Shown: positions 19,179-27,654 of the stretch, piece after piece
How positions within the stretch are numbered: position 1 is the stretch's first letter
How the letters are laid out: each line of letters begins with the position of its first letter
NCBI RefSeq assembly: GCF_003382565.3
Contig: NZ_CP086253.1
Location: forward strand, 4,278,001-4,342,000
Direction of reading: 5' to 3'
DNA from: Pectobacterium aquaticum
Lineage (GTDB): Bacteria; Pseudomonadota; Gammaproteobacteria; Enterobacterales; Enterobacteriaceae
DNA: 64,000 nucleotides
The notes under the pieces: model-generated
Told to the model about the DNA's origin: nothing
Database searches by the model: none
Seen by the model: the letters and a program-made list of their open reading frames with translations, nothing else
Translations under genes and position numbers: made by a program

Positions 19179-20060
19179 TTAACTTGAGTTTGCTGCAGAG
19201 ACCATATCCTTTTTTATTTTAATAAATGACATTAGCTGGAGACTGTTTTTCATATGTCCATGATCATCCTGATTTGAATGACATTCGATACAAAGCGCCT
19301 GTAGGTTGTCTTTCTTATTATTATTCTTTTGCCTATCGCGGTGGTGGACGTGTAAAAATTGATTTAAATTTTTACGTTCAAGACTTATGTTGCAAATTTC
19401 ACATTGCCAATTAACTGACTCTCGATATTGTTTTGATATTATCTGGAAATTTTTTGAGTAATCATTAATCGGAGCAGTAATGTCATTATGTTCGGCATTA
19501 TACGTCGTAGCTGAGTTTGGATAAACGCTGAAAAATTCCTTCAGGTCAAAAGTCGAGAAAATATTATCTTTCTCTCGATATTCCTTTGAGTAATTTTTCC
19601 AATTTAAGGTGTCGAGACAACATTTACACACATCTAATTTTTCCTCGCTGGTGATCCACTCCGTTTTATCAGTATTTTGTGACTTTATTGTGAAAATTCC
19701 ATCACTACGAGTGGCTGCAACGTATCTTCCGCTTTTATTTTTTTCCCACATTTCTTTTAGTTTTTTACAGTTTGCCAAATGATATTTTGGCAAACTCATT
19801 TTCCCACCGTAGGATGCTACATCCCTTATATGAAGGATAACGCGTTTATTTTTATAAATAATAGTGTTGTCACTATTGATTTCTATTTCTGATATATCAA
19901 TTTCTTTTCCTGTTGTTGAAAGTATTTTTTCAAGAACAAGTACGTCCATTTTTATATCAGCGATAGGTGGAATAATCTCTGCTTTCATTTCATTGCGTAA
20001 TTTGTTGAAAATTGGCGAATCAAGAAAGTCGGGGAGTTGAGAGACGAGAAACGAATCCAT
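19179..20060 (-). CDS. zorE: HNH endonuclease, ZorE-like (Zorya type II effector)
   Basis: A 293-residue protein with a C-terminal HNH nuclease domain. C220-x2-C223 and C257-x2-C260 form the zinc knuckles, HH at 239-240 starts the HNH core, and N252 and H261 follow. An N-terminal region of unknown fold contains a second possible metal cluster (C98, and C145/C147/C148), within the conserved-looking segments YHLANCKKLKEM and DVCKCCLDTLNW. It is the last gene of a three-gene operon, its ATG overlapping the zorB stop by one base. In Zorya type II systems the third protein is an HNH nuclease thought to cut or nick invading DNA. Composition is clearly more AT-rich than glyS or yiaF. The ZorE label comes from context plus the domain; a fixed family match was not run. 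Confidence 0.8.
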   Translation of the reverse strand: MDSFLVSQLPDFLDSPIFNKLRNEMKAEIIPPIADIKMDVLVLEKILSTTGKEIDISEIEINSDNTIIYKNKRVILHIRDVASYGGKMSLPKYHLANCKKLKEMWEKNKSGRYVAATRSDGIFTIKSQNTDKTEWITSEEKLDVCKCCLDTLNWKNYSKEYREKDNIFSTFDLKEFFSVYPNSATTYNAEHNDITAPINDYSKNFQIISKQYRESVNWQCEICNISLERKNLNQFLHVHHRDRQKNNNKKDNLQALCIECHSNQDDHGHMKNSLQLMSFIKIKKDMVSAANSS

Positions 20061-20794
20061 TATATTTTATTCCCTTTTTCAACAATATTGGCCACTTGGC
20101 GTTCAACATTCGTCCTGACGCGAAATTCCACTCGTTGAGAGCGCGCACTGTCTTCAATTTGCTCTGGGGATATGATCGTTTTCCCTTCTTTATCAATAGG
20201 TTTTGCTGAAGAAAATCCAATAGCCCGAACGTGGTTTTTAAACCAACTTAAGGTGCTTTTAGAGTCTGAAACTGCAGGCATATTCATAATATATGATAGA
20301 GTTGTCCGAGTTCTTGACTGAGACAGTTCCATGTTATGAAAATAAGCATCGTTTTCACTTACGCCTGTTCGCCACATCGTTGATGTATGTCCCTCAATAC
20401 GTATTTCCTCAATGTTATCGATATACTTTTTATCAGTCATAATGCCGAGGTAGCGGGGAATAAACTCATCTAAGATACTTTTAAATTCTGGTTTTAGCTC
20501 AGAGGAGCTGGTTGTAAATAAAATATTTGGCTCTTGAAACCGCACTGTTAGATCCTCGTCGATTGTTGCGTGCCAACGTTTTAGATCGTCCTTGAATTCA
20601 TGCTGTAAGGCTTGACCAAGCCCCTGTAGGGTATTCTTATATACTGATGGGATTTTCACCATCTCCTGTACTTTTATCATATAGACAACAGAGATAAGTA
20701 AAAATATCATCATCAGAGAGGTCATTAAATCACTCAGGCTGATCCAAAAATCCTCTTTATCTGCTTTTGGGCGAGCTAATAATGGGTTATTCAT
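20060..20794 (-). CDS. zorB: Zorya motor stator protein ZorB (MotB/OmpA-like)
   Basis: A 244-residue membrane protein with one N-terminal transmembrane helix (about residues 18-40). The aspartate D22 in SLSDLMTSLMMIFLL sits where MotB-type stators carry their ion-conducting residue. An OmpA/MotB peptidoglycan-binding domain fills about residues 80-235 (FTTSSSELKPEF, IRIEGHTSTM, SQSRTRTTLSYI, SARSQRVEFRV). ZorB pairs with ZorA to form a proton-driven inner-membrane motor anchored to the cell wall that senses phage entry. It follows zorA by 3 bp and overlaps the nuclease gene by one base. The length matches known ZorB proteins (about 240-250). Confidence 0.88.
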   Translation of the reverse strand: MNNPLLARPKADKEDFWISLSDLMTSLMMIFLLISVVYMIKVQEMVKIPSVYKNTLQGLGQALQHEFKDDLKRWHATIDEDLTVRFQEPNILFTTSSSELKPEFKSILDEFIPRYLGIMTDKKYIDNIEEIRIEGHTSTMWRTGVSENDAYFHNMELSQSRTRTTLSYIMNMPAVSDSKSTLSWFKNHVRAIGFSSAKPIDKEGKTIISPEQIEDSARSQRVEFRVRTNVERQVANIVEKGNKI

Positions 20795-20797
20795 TTG

Positions 20798-22174
20798 TTA
20801 TCCTCTCAAATTCTCTGATAGACGCACGACATCCCTTAGTTTTTCTGTCAGAGGATCGTAATCCTGTACAAATTTAGAGGATAGCGCCCCTAATTGTTGC
20901 CCGAGGCTATCGAGAGATTTCTTCAACGCGGCAGCTAAAGCTGCATCCAATGTTTGAACCTGTTGTTCTGTTTTTCTGTTTAGTTCGACAATATTATTTG
21001 TGACATCTTCATTGTGTTGCTGCATGTATTTAGTGAGATCTTGAGAAAGGCGTGTTATCTGCTCTTGTAGTTCTGTGCCTGTTTGCTGCACAGATTTTTG
21101 CATTTCCTGATTTTGGTTTCTTATAGCATCAAACATTGTTTTTGAACTACCTATCATCTGGTTGCTAAAATCGGCTGTGGATGATTCCAATGTTTGCGTT
21201 ACAGTATAAACACTATTTTCAATGGCTGTGGCGGAGGCTGTAGCTCCGTTCCTCACATCCTCTATAATAGCCATGATTCCTCTTTCTATTTCAGGAATAC
21301 CTGTTTTTGATGATTCAATTAATTCTGCCAATTGTTTTAGATTCTCTTCTATACCTTTCTCTAAACTAGATACTGTACCAATCGTTTGATGAATATCTTT
21401 TGCAACCTGAGTAAATGATTCTGACTGTGTCATGATTTCGGCAAAGGATTGGGTCGCTTGTTGCATATTTGCTGTTGTTTGAGTTTGTTGCTCAATCATC
21501 TCTCGCATTTGGAGGCTATATTGTTGTTGCCATTCATTTATTTTACCGACAGCTTCATTTAGCTGTTTGAAATTATCACCAAATTGCTCACCAATTTTTT
21601 CATTAAAATCATGAATAACTTCTTTTAACGCTTCAATTAATGCTTTTGAGTTGTTTTCAGTTTGATTTTTTGCAAACTCAGTAAATGCGTTATGTATATT
21701 GGTCAGTTGAGTACTTTGATTGCTGCTCATTTTTTGTAGCTCTGCTAGCAGAGAAATACTATTTTTCTCTGTAGTAGAGTGTAATAGTTTAATCGATTCT
21801 GTAGAAAACTGTAGGTGTTGAACAATATCGTCAATTGTTGAATCAGTGGGTATCGGTTGGTTGTTTTTTGTCCTTACACCACGAAACGCATAGCGCCATT
21901 TTATAATTAATGCGCAAGCAACACCCACAAAAGAGGCCCAAAATGCAGTTTTGATTCCATTAATCAGCGTAGGTAAGCTATTTTCCACATCATTCATATC
22001 GAATGATGCCAAGCCTAACGCAATCCCAAGGAAGGTTGCCAATATTCCTATAGTAATAAGGATCCCTGGTGACTCATGGGCTTTCTTCTCGGTAAAATTC
22101 CAGTTGCTATAAATGAAGTAGGCAAGGATTACAGCAATAAAAAACCATGTGTCAAGGGGTAATATACTAAGCAT
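20798..22174 (-). CDS. zorA: Zorya motor protein ZorA (MotA/ExbB-like with coiled-coil tail)
   Basis: A 458-residue inner-membrane protein. There are three hydrophobic segments: about residues 5-22, 37-56 (GILITIGILATFLGIALGL) and 73-93 (GIKTAFWASFVGVACALIIK). The last two form the MotA/TolQ/ExbB-type core. From about residue 115 to the end it is almost wholly helical and rich in Gln, Glu and Thr, predicted to be a long cytoplasmic coiled coil; parts look like a chemoreceptor tail. ZorA pentamers surround the ZorB dimer, and the tail projects into the cell and passes the phage signal to the effector. The tail is much shorter than in type I ZorA (over 700 residues), which fits a type II system. 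First gene of the operon. Confidence 0.88.
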   Translation of the reverse strand: MLSILPLDTWFFIAVILAYFIYSNWNFTEKKAHESPGILITIGILATFLGIALGLASFDMNDVENSLPTLINGIKTAFWASFVGVACALIIKWRYAFRGVRTKNNQPIPTDSTIDDIVQHLQFSTESIKLLHSTTEKNSISLLAELQKMSSNQSTQLTNIHNAFTEFAKNQTENNSKALIEALKEVIHDFNEKIGEQFGDNFKQLNEAVGKINEWQQQYSLQMREMIEQQTQTTANMQQATQSFAEIMTQSESFTQVAKDIHQTIGTVSSLEKGIEENLKQLAELIESSKTGIPEIERGIMAIIEDVRNGATASATAIENSVYTVTQTLESSTADFSNQMIGSSKTMFDAIRNQNQEMQKSVQQTGTELQEQITRLSQDLTKYMQQHNEDVTNNIVELNRKTEQQVQTLDAALAAALKKSLDSLGQQLGALSSKFVQDYDPLTEKLRDVVRLSENLRG

Positions 22175-22578
22175 AGAGTAGTCAAATTGTCCGTTTGTTA
22201 AAAATAAGATAAAAATATCGTGCTAAAAGAATCACTTTTTATTTAAGGTAGTAAATTGCACATTCATTACCTTGATAATAGTTTTGTTTGGAAATCTATT
22301 TTTTCATGTTGTCGAGTAGCCTCACCTTTTGGGCGTTCCTTATTATTCGGATAAAAATGCGGGATGAAACGCAATTTTAATAATATGTTTCTGATTAAAC
22401 AATAACCATACTGGCTTTTATTTCTCTTGACCGTCGAGATTGGCCCTTTCCTGCACAGCCAGCCTGATTCGACTATGCTTATGTCGTAGAAAATCTTGTC
22501 ATGGAAAATCCGTCGTCAGCGTGTTTTGGTTTGAAAAAAGCACGATTGGCGGGGCAGTAAGCATAACGGGAGTAGGGA
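22175..22578. other. AT-rich gap between zorA and yiaF
   Basis: A 404-bp divergent intergenic region. About 22195-22430 is strongly AT-rich, like the Zorya genes; composition returns to normal near 22435, which may mark the edge of the inserted segment. No gene, tRNA fragment or integrase was recognised. No promoter was assigned with confidence. An open frame at 22440-22664 overlaps yiaF and was rejected. Confidence 0.6.
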
Positions 22579-23295
22579 ATGAGAAGGCTAATGACGTACC
22601 GTTCACGCTGGCTGCTGCCAGTTCTGGTTATTCTGGCGGCATTGCAGCTGGCTGCCTGTGGTGACAGCGAAGCCGATCAGCGGAAGGCATTCGTTGCATT
22701 CCTGCAAAGCGTGCAGTCGCAGCAGGATGGGACGCTGCCGACATTGACGGAAGAGCAGAAAAATAATTTTGGCAATTTCACCAACGATTACGCGATGTTA
22801 ACTACTTTTTCTCAGCAGTTTAATCAGGCGGTATCCGGCAGTTTAACGCCGATGCTGGGGCAAATTTCCCGAATTCGTGTTCCTAAAGACTATCTGACGC
22901 AGCGTGATGATCTTCGCCAATCTATCGGGGCAATGAACCTGTTGAGCCAGCATGTGCAGGCGGCGAAAGTGCAGGCGGACAACGCCCATCGGCTGCTAAA
23001 ACAGCCCGAAGAAGTGCAAATACCCTATGAGCGGTTGTATGCACGCACGGTAATACAGCCCACCAATGCGCTGCTACCCGCTATTCCGAATGCGATTGCC
23101 TTCGCACAGAGCCTGATCCAGATCGGTGATTTCCTTCAGGCTCAGGGCGATCAGGCGGTGTTTAATGGCGCGTCTGTGCAATTCCGTACGCCGCAACAGG
23201 TGGCGCAATATAACAGCATGGTGGCAGCGTTACCTCTACAGCAGCAGAATTTAATGAATGCACTCAGAGGAATAACTGGCGTGAATTATCCCTAA
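22579..23295 (+). CDS. yiaF: DUF3053 lipoprotein YiaF
   Basis: A 238-residue exported lipoprotein of unknown function, similar along its length to E. coli YiaF (236). The signal peptide ends in the lipobox LQLAAC with lipidated C27, followed by GDSEADQRKAFVAFLQ, which parallels the E. coli GDQRKAFIDFLQ block. GGGAGTAGGGA precedes the ATG. In E. coli yiaF lies near glyS with cspA and hokA between them; here the Zorya-like operon occupies that interval. Confidence 0.85.
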   Translation: MRRLMTYRSRWLLPVLVILAALQLAACGDSEADQRKAFVAFLQSVQSQQDGTLPTLTEEQKNNFGNFTNDYAMLTTFSQQFNQAVSGSLTPMLGQISRIRVPKDYLTQRDDLRQSIGAMNLLSQHVQAAKVQADNAHRLLKQPEEVQIPYERLYARTVIQPTNALLPAIPNAIAFAQSLIQIGDFLQAQGDQAVFNGASVQFRTPQQVAQYNSMVAALPLQQQNLMNALRGITGVNYP

Positions 23296-23385
23296 CCGCG
23301 TCGTGCCCCGACGCTTTAGCGATGCGATAGGGCAGAGAGGTATTCTGTATAAGATGCGTGTGGCTGGTGAGAGGGGAAAATAAAT

Positions 23386-23401
23386 TGTGATTAACATCAC
23401 A
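23386..23401. promoter_or_regulatory. CRP site 1 upstream of mtlA
   Basis: TGTGA-N6-TCACA, a perfect match to both CRP half-sites, about 340 bp before mtlA. Confidence 0.8.
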
Positions 23402-23429
23402 CAAACAAAACAAATACAGCCCTGTAAAT

Positions 23430-23445
23430 TGTGATACAAGTCACA
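23430..23445. promoter_or_regulatory. CRP site 2 upstream of mtlA
   Basis: TGTGA-N6-TCACA, a second perfect CRP match, 44 bp after site 1 (about four helical turns, so on the same DNA face). Confidence 0.8.
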
Positions 23446-23502
23446 TATAAGGCACGGTGTTTGTCTAAAAATTTGTTTAATTTTTCATTTTTAACGGTTT
23501 TT

Positions 23503-23518
23503 TGTGAAGTAAATCACC
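23503..23518. promoter_or_regulatory. CRP site 3 upstream of mtlA
   Basis: TGTGA-N6-TCACC, one mismatch to the CRP consensus. Confidence 0.7.
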
Positions 23519-23546
23519 TATTTGTATCGTTGATGTAGGGTGGTTG

Positions 23547-23562
23547 TGTGATTTTTGTCACG
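23547..23562. promoter_or_regulatory. CRP site 4 upstream of mtlA
   Basis: TGTGA-N6-TCACG, one mismatch, again 44 bp after the previous site. E. coli mtlA is likewise preceded by a multi-site CRP region. The rest of the 434-bp gap holds no gene. Confidence 0.7.
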
Positions 23563-23729
23563 TTACCGCTATGGAGTTGCGGTATGAAAACAGCGTGTTA
23601 GAGTCCGCGCTGCATACAGTAATAATGACGGACGTCTTCTTGTGGTAATCGGTGTTTTATTGCCACGCCGTCTCACGATAATTACCACGCGCTCTTATTG
23701 TCAGCGCGTTTCAATAGGGGTGTGTTTTT

Positions 23730-25637
23730 ATGCTTTCACCAGATATTAAGATCAAGGTGCAAAACTTTGGTCGCTTCCTCAGTAATATGGTGATGCCCAA
23801 CATTGGCGCATTTATCGCCTGGGGTATTATTACCGCGCTGTTTATCCCTACTGGCTGGTTCCCCAATGCAACATTGGCGAAGCTCGTCGGTCCGATGATT
23901 ACCTATTTGCTGCCATTGCTGATTGGTTATACCGGCGGACGTCTGGTATTCGGTGAGCGTGGTGGTGTCGTGGGTGCCATTACGACGATGGGTGTGATCG
24001 TCGGGACCGATATCCCGATGTTCCTCGGCGCCATGATTGTGGGCCCGTTGGGCGGCTGGGCGATCAAACGTTTTGACCGTATGGTCGACGGTAAAATCAA
24101 GAGCGGCTTTGAAATGCTGGTCAACAACTTCTCTGCCGGTATCATCGGTATGTTGTTGGCAATCCTGTCGTTTTTGGCAATTGGTCCGCTAGTTGAAGTC
24201 TTCTCTCAGGTGCTGGCTTCCGGCGTTAACCTGATGGTACAAAACAACCTGCTGCCGTTTACGTCTATCTTCGTTGAACCGGCGAAAATTCTGTTCCTGA
24301 ACAACGCCATTAACCACGGTATCTTCTCACCGCTGGGCATTCAGCAGGCGACGGAAACTGGCAAATCTATTTTCTTCCTGATCGAAGCGAACCCAGGCCC
24401 GGGTATGGGCGTGCTGATGGCGTACATGTTCTTCGGTCGTGGTAACGCGAAAGAGTCAGCTCCAGGTGCGGCGATTATCCACTTCCTGGGCGGGATTCAC
24501 GAAATCTACTTCCCTTATGTGCTGATGAATCCGCGTCTGATTATTGCGGTGATTCTGGGCGGGATGACCGGCGTGTTTACGCTGAGCGTACTGGGCGGCG
24601 GTTTGGTTTCTCCTGCGTCTCCAGGTTCCATTCTGGCGGTGCTGGCGATGACGCCAAAAGGCGCTTACTTCGCTAACCTTGCAGCTATTGCGGCGGCTTT
24701 CGCGGTGTCCTTCATTGTGTCGGCGATTCTGCTGAAAAGCACCAAGCAAAAAGAAGAAGACCTGGGCGATGCAACGCGCCGCATGCAGGAAATGAAAGCG
24801 TCTTCTAAAGGCACGGCGACTAATGTCGGTGTCAGCGGTGATATGAGCACCGTGCGTAAAATCATCGTAGCGTGTGACGCTGGTATGGGTTCCAGCGCGA
24901 TGGGTGCGGGTGTGCTGCGCAAGAAAGTTCAGGATGCCGGGCTGACCAACATTTCGGTGACTAACAGCGCGATCAATAGTCTGCCGGAGGATGTCGACCT
25001 GGTGATTACGCACCGCGACTTGACCGAACGTGCGATGCGCCATGCGCCGCAGGCACAGCACATTTCGCTGACCAACTTCCTTGATAGCGGTCTGTATAGC
25101 GATCTGGTGTCACGTCTTACCGCAGCACAGGGTGCCGTGAAGTCTGAAGCCGTCGCGACGCCAGCACCCGCTGTCGCCGACGCACAGACTAACTTGTTCC
25201 AATTGGGTGCAGGCAATGTGTTCCTGAATCAGCATGCGACAGACAAAGAGCAGGCAATCCGTTTCGCCGGTGAGCAACTGGTGAAAGGCGGCTATGTCGA
25301 GCCTGCGTATGTTGAAGCGATGCTGGAACGTGAAAAGCTGACTTCCACCTATCTGGGCGAATCGATTGCTGTGCCGCACGGTACGATTGAAGCGAAAGAC
25401 CGCGTGCTGAAAACGGGCGTTGTCTTCTGCCAATATCCTGAAGGCGTTCGCTTTGGCGCTGAAGACGATGAGGTTGCGCGTCTGGTTATCGGTATTGCCG
25501 CTCGCAACAACGAACATATTCAGGTCATCACCAGTCTGACCAATGCGCTGGATGATGATGCCGTCATTGAACGTCTGGCACAGACCCAGGATGTTCAGGA
25601 AGTGCTCGACTTACTCTCCGGTAAAAAGAGTGCCTAA
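23730..25637 (+). CDS. mtlA: Mannitol-specific PTS enzyme IICBA
   Basis: Takes up D-mannitol and phosphorylates it to mannitol 1-phosphate. The 635 residues hold three fused PTS domains in the usual order. The membrane IIC domain (about 1-345) includes the IHFLGGIHEIYFPYVLMNP block around the conserved GGIHE motif. IIB (about 375-470) has phosphocysteine C382 in VACDAGMGSS. IIA (about 490-632) has phosphohistidine H550 in AVPHGT. It is the first gene of mtlADR. Four CRP-type sites upstream indicate strong catabolite control, and a terminator-like stem between mtlA and mtlD could reduce downstream expression. Confidence 0.98.
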   Translation: MLSPDIKIKVQNFGRFLSNMVMPNIGAFIAWGIITALFIPTGWFPNATLAKLVGPMITYLLPLLIGYTGGRLVFGERGGVVGAITTMGVIVGTDIPMFLGAMIVGPLGGWAIKRFDRMVDGKIKSGFEMLVNNFSAGIIGMLLAILSFLAIGPLVEVFSQVLASGVNLMVQNNLLPFTSIFVEPAKILFLNNAINHGIFSPLGIQQATETGKSIFFLIEANPGPGMGVLMAYMFFGRGNAKESAPGAAIIHFLGGIHEIYFPYVLMNPRLIIAVILGGMTGVFTLSVLGGGLVSPASPGSILAVLAMTPKGAYFANLAAIAAAFAVSFIVSAILLKSTKQKEEDLGDATRRMQEMKASSKGTATNVGVSGDMSTVRKIIVACDAGMGSSAMGAGVLRKKVQDAGLTNISVTNSAINSLPEDVDLVITHRDLTERAMRHAPQAQHISLTNFLDSGLYSDLVSRLTAAQGAVKSEAVATPAPAVADAQTNLFQLGAGNVFLNQHATDKEQAIRFAGEQLVKGGYVEPAYVEAMLEREKLTSTYLGESIAVPHGTIEAKDRVLKTGVVFCQYPEGVRFGAEDDEVARLVIGIAARNNEHIQVITSLTNALDDDAVIERLAQTQDVQEVLDLLSGKKSA

Positions 25638-25650
25638 TTGATGTGGCTAG

Positions 25651-25675
25651 GGCCGCCTGCGGGCGGCCTCTTTTT
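25651..25675 (+). terminator. Intra-operon terminator/attenuator between mtlA and mtlD
   Basis: GGCCGCC (25651-25657) pairs with GGCGGCC (25662-25668) around a 4-nt loop, followed by TCTTTTT. It is a strong intrinsic terminator shape in the 61-bp gap, so mtlDR are presumably expressed by partial read-through. Confidence 0.8.
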
Positions 25676-25698
25676 ATGTTTTTTTAAGGTTATGTCTC

Positions 25699-26847
25699 AT
25701 GAAAGCATTACACTTTGGCGCGGGTAATATTGGCCGTGGGTTTATTGGGAAATTGTTGGCCGATGCCAACGTCGAACTGACATTCGCTGACGTCAATCAG
25801 CCGCTGTTGGATGCCCTGAACAGCCGCACAAGCTACACGGTGCGGATTGTCGGTGATAACACGCAGGTTGATACCGTCAGCAACGTTAGCGCCGTTCACA
25901 GCGGCAGCCAGGATGCCGTTGCGCTGATCGCTGTAGCCGATCTGGTGACGACCGCGGTGGGGCCGCAGATTCTGGAAAAAATCGCCGGAACTATCGCTCA
26001 GGGGCTGGTTAAGCGTCATAACGACGGCAATACCCGGCCGTTGAACATTATTGCCTGTGAAAATATGGTGCGTGGCACCAGCCAGTTAAAACAGCATGTG
26101 TTGAAACTGCTGCCGGAAGGCCATCAGGAATGGGTTGTTGAGCATGTGGGATTCGTGGATTCCGCCGTGGATCGCATCGTTCCCCCTTCCGAAGCCGGTA
26201 GCGAGGATATGCTGGCGGTGACGGTAGAAACCTTCAGCGAATGGATTGTCGATAAAACCCAGTTCTGCGGTGAACCGCCAGCGATTCCCGGTATGGAACT
26301 GACCGACAATTTGATGGCGTTTGTTGAGCGTAAGCTCTTCACGCTGAACACTGGCCATGCGATTACGGCCTATCTCGGCCAGCAGGCGCGTCATCAAACG
26401 ATTCGCGATGCGATTCTCGATCCGAAAGTCAGAGCCGTGGTCAAAGGCGCAATGGAAGAGAGCGGTGCGGTACTCATCAAGCGCTACGGTTTTGATGCGG
26501 AGAAGCACGCTGCCTATATCAACAAGATTCTCAGCCGCTTTGAAAACCCGCATCTGCACGATGACGTAGAGCGCGTTGGCCGTCAGCCGCTGCGCAAGCT
26601 GAGTGCCGGTGATCGTTTGATCAAGCCGCTGCTCGGAACGTTGGAATACCAGTTGCCGCATGAGAGCCTGATTATCGGCATTGCTGCCGCGATGCATTAT
26701 CGCAGTGAACAGGATCCGCAGGCGCTGGAACTGGCTGAGTTAATCCGCACTCAGGGGCCGCAGGCGGCGCTGGTGCAGATTTCTGGCCTAGATGCTGACA
26801 GTGAGGTTGTCGCGCAAGCAGTGAATGTGTATAACGCCATGCAGTAA
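25699..26847 (+). CDS. mtlD: Mannitol-1-phosphate 5-dehydrogenase
   Basis: Oxidises mannitol 1-phosphate to fructose 6-phosphate with NAD. The 382 residues match the E. coli length. The N-terminal Rossmann motif is ALHFGAGNIGRGFIG, and the polyol-dehydrogenase block FVERKLFTLNTGHAITAYLG lies near residue 205-225. It is the second gene of the mtl operon. Confidence 0.97.
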   Translation: MKALHFGAGNIGRGFIGKLLADANVELTFADVNQPLLDALNSRTSYTVRIVGDNTQVDTVSNVSAVHSGSQDAVALIAVADLVTTAVGPQILEKIAGTIAQGLVKRHNDGNTRPLNIIACENMVRGTSQLKQHVLKLLPEGHQEWVVEHVGFVDSAVDRIVPPSEAGSEDMLAVTVETFSEWIVDKTQFCGEPPAIPGMELTDNLMAFVERKLFTLNTGHAITAYLGQQARHQTIRDAILDPKVRAVVKGAMEESGAVLIKRYGFDAEKHAAYINKILSRFENPHLHDDVERVGRQPLRKLSAGDRLIKPLLGTLEYQLPHESLIIGIAAAMHYRSEQDPQALELAELIRTQGPQAALVQISGLDADSEVVAQAVNVYNAMQ

Positions 26848-26999
26848 TCGGCGTCTCTCGTCATCATGCAGGTGTGGTCTTTTCGACACGGTGTAAGGTA
26901 TACGGGCGACGTCGGGGATAGGATGTCGCCACACCTGCCGGTAAGCATGCTGCCGAGATGGGGATGCTGCGGGCGGGGTTAAAGGGTCGAGAAGTGACG

Positions 27000-27527
27000 A
27001 TGGAAGAAACACAGGCGTTTGAAAACCGGGTTCTGGAAGCGCTGAACTCAGGGAAGACTGTGCGCGACTTTATGCTCTGCGCCGTTGAGCTGCTGGCTGA
27101 CGCGGTCAGTATCCTGATGTTGCAGGTGTTCCGTAAAGATGACTATGCGGTGAAATATGCCGTTGAACCCTTGATGATGGGAACGGGCCCGCTGGGCGAC
27201 CTTTCCGTGCGCCTGAAACTGATTTATGGCCTGGGAATGATCAGCCGTAAAGAGTACGAAGATGCGGAACTGTTAATGGCGCTGGGCGAAGAGCTGGCAC
27301 ATGACGAGCGGCATTACCGTTTTACCGATGATGAAATTCTGGGGCCTATCGGCGAGCTGCACTGCGTGGCGACGTTGCCTACAGAACCCGCTTTGCCGCC
27401 GGCAGACGACGCCGATCCGCTTTTGGTGAGTATGCAACAGCAGCGTTATCAGCAGATGGTGCGCTCCACGTTGGTGCTATCCCTGACCACATTGATTGCG
27501 CAAATCAGTCTGAAAAAGGCGTTTTAA
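27000..27527 (+). CDS. mtlR: Mannitol operon repressor MtlR
   Basis: A small all-helical regulator that represses the mtl operon in enterobacteria. The 175 residues align with E. coli MtlR over nearly the whole length (FRKDDYAVKYAVEPL, GPLGDLSVRLKLIYGLG, FTDDEILGPIGELHCVA). Two starts are possible. The ATG at 27000 (MEETQAFENRV) is chosen because GAGAAG lies just before it and it matches the homologous MEQTQAFENRV; an ATG at 26958 would add 14 residues. It lacks a classical DNA-binding domain, as the family does. A 152-bp gap separates it from mtlD. Confidence 0.93.
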   Translation: MEETQAFENRVLEALNSGKTVRDFMLCAVELLADAVSILMLQVFRKDDYAVKYAVEPLMMGTGPLGDLSVRLKLIYGLGMISRKEYEDAELLMALGEELAHDERHYRFTDDEILGPIGELHCVATLPTEPALPPADDADPLLVSMQQQRYQQMVRSTLVLSLTTLIAQISLKKAF

Positions 27528-27565
27528 TCCCATTCCGCTATATTACGTCACATGCGTCATGTCAG

Positions 27566-27606
27566 GCGGTTCCCGCCTTCACGCAACTCGAATTATTTAG
27601 CGTATA
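27566..27606. repeat. Half ERIC element between mtlR and yibL
   Basis: About 41 bp match the end of the ERIC copy at 31124-31250 (CGCCTTCACGCAACTCGAAT and flanks, ending in a GTATA tail), without the core. It lies just upstream of yibL and may contribute to its promoter region. Confidence 0.7.
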
Positions 27607-27654
27607 GTGTATGCTGTGCCCCGCATTATTCTCCCGTTATATAGGTTATCTTTT

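Noticed and set aside
20798..22174. Flagellar MotA or chemoreceptor identity for the tail-bearing protein
   Set aside because: The membrane part has only three segments and the neighbour is a MotB-like protein plus an HNH nuclease; no flagellar or chemotaxis genes are near.
22440..22664. 74-codon frame upstream of yiaF
   Set aside because: Overlaps the start of yiaF in another frame and has no ribosome-binding site or similarity.
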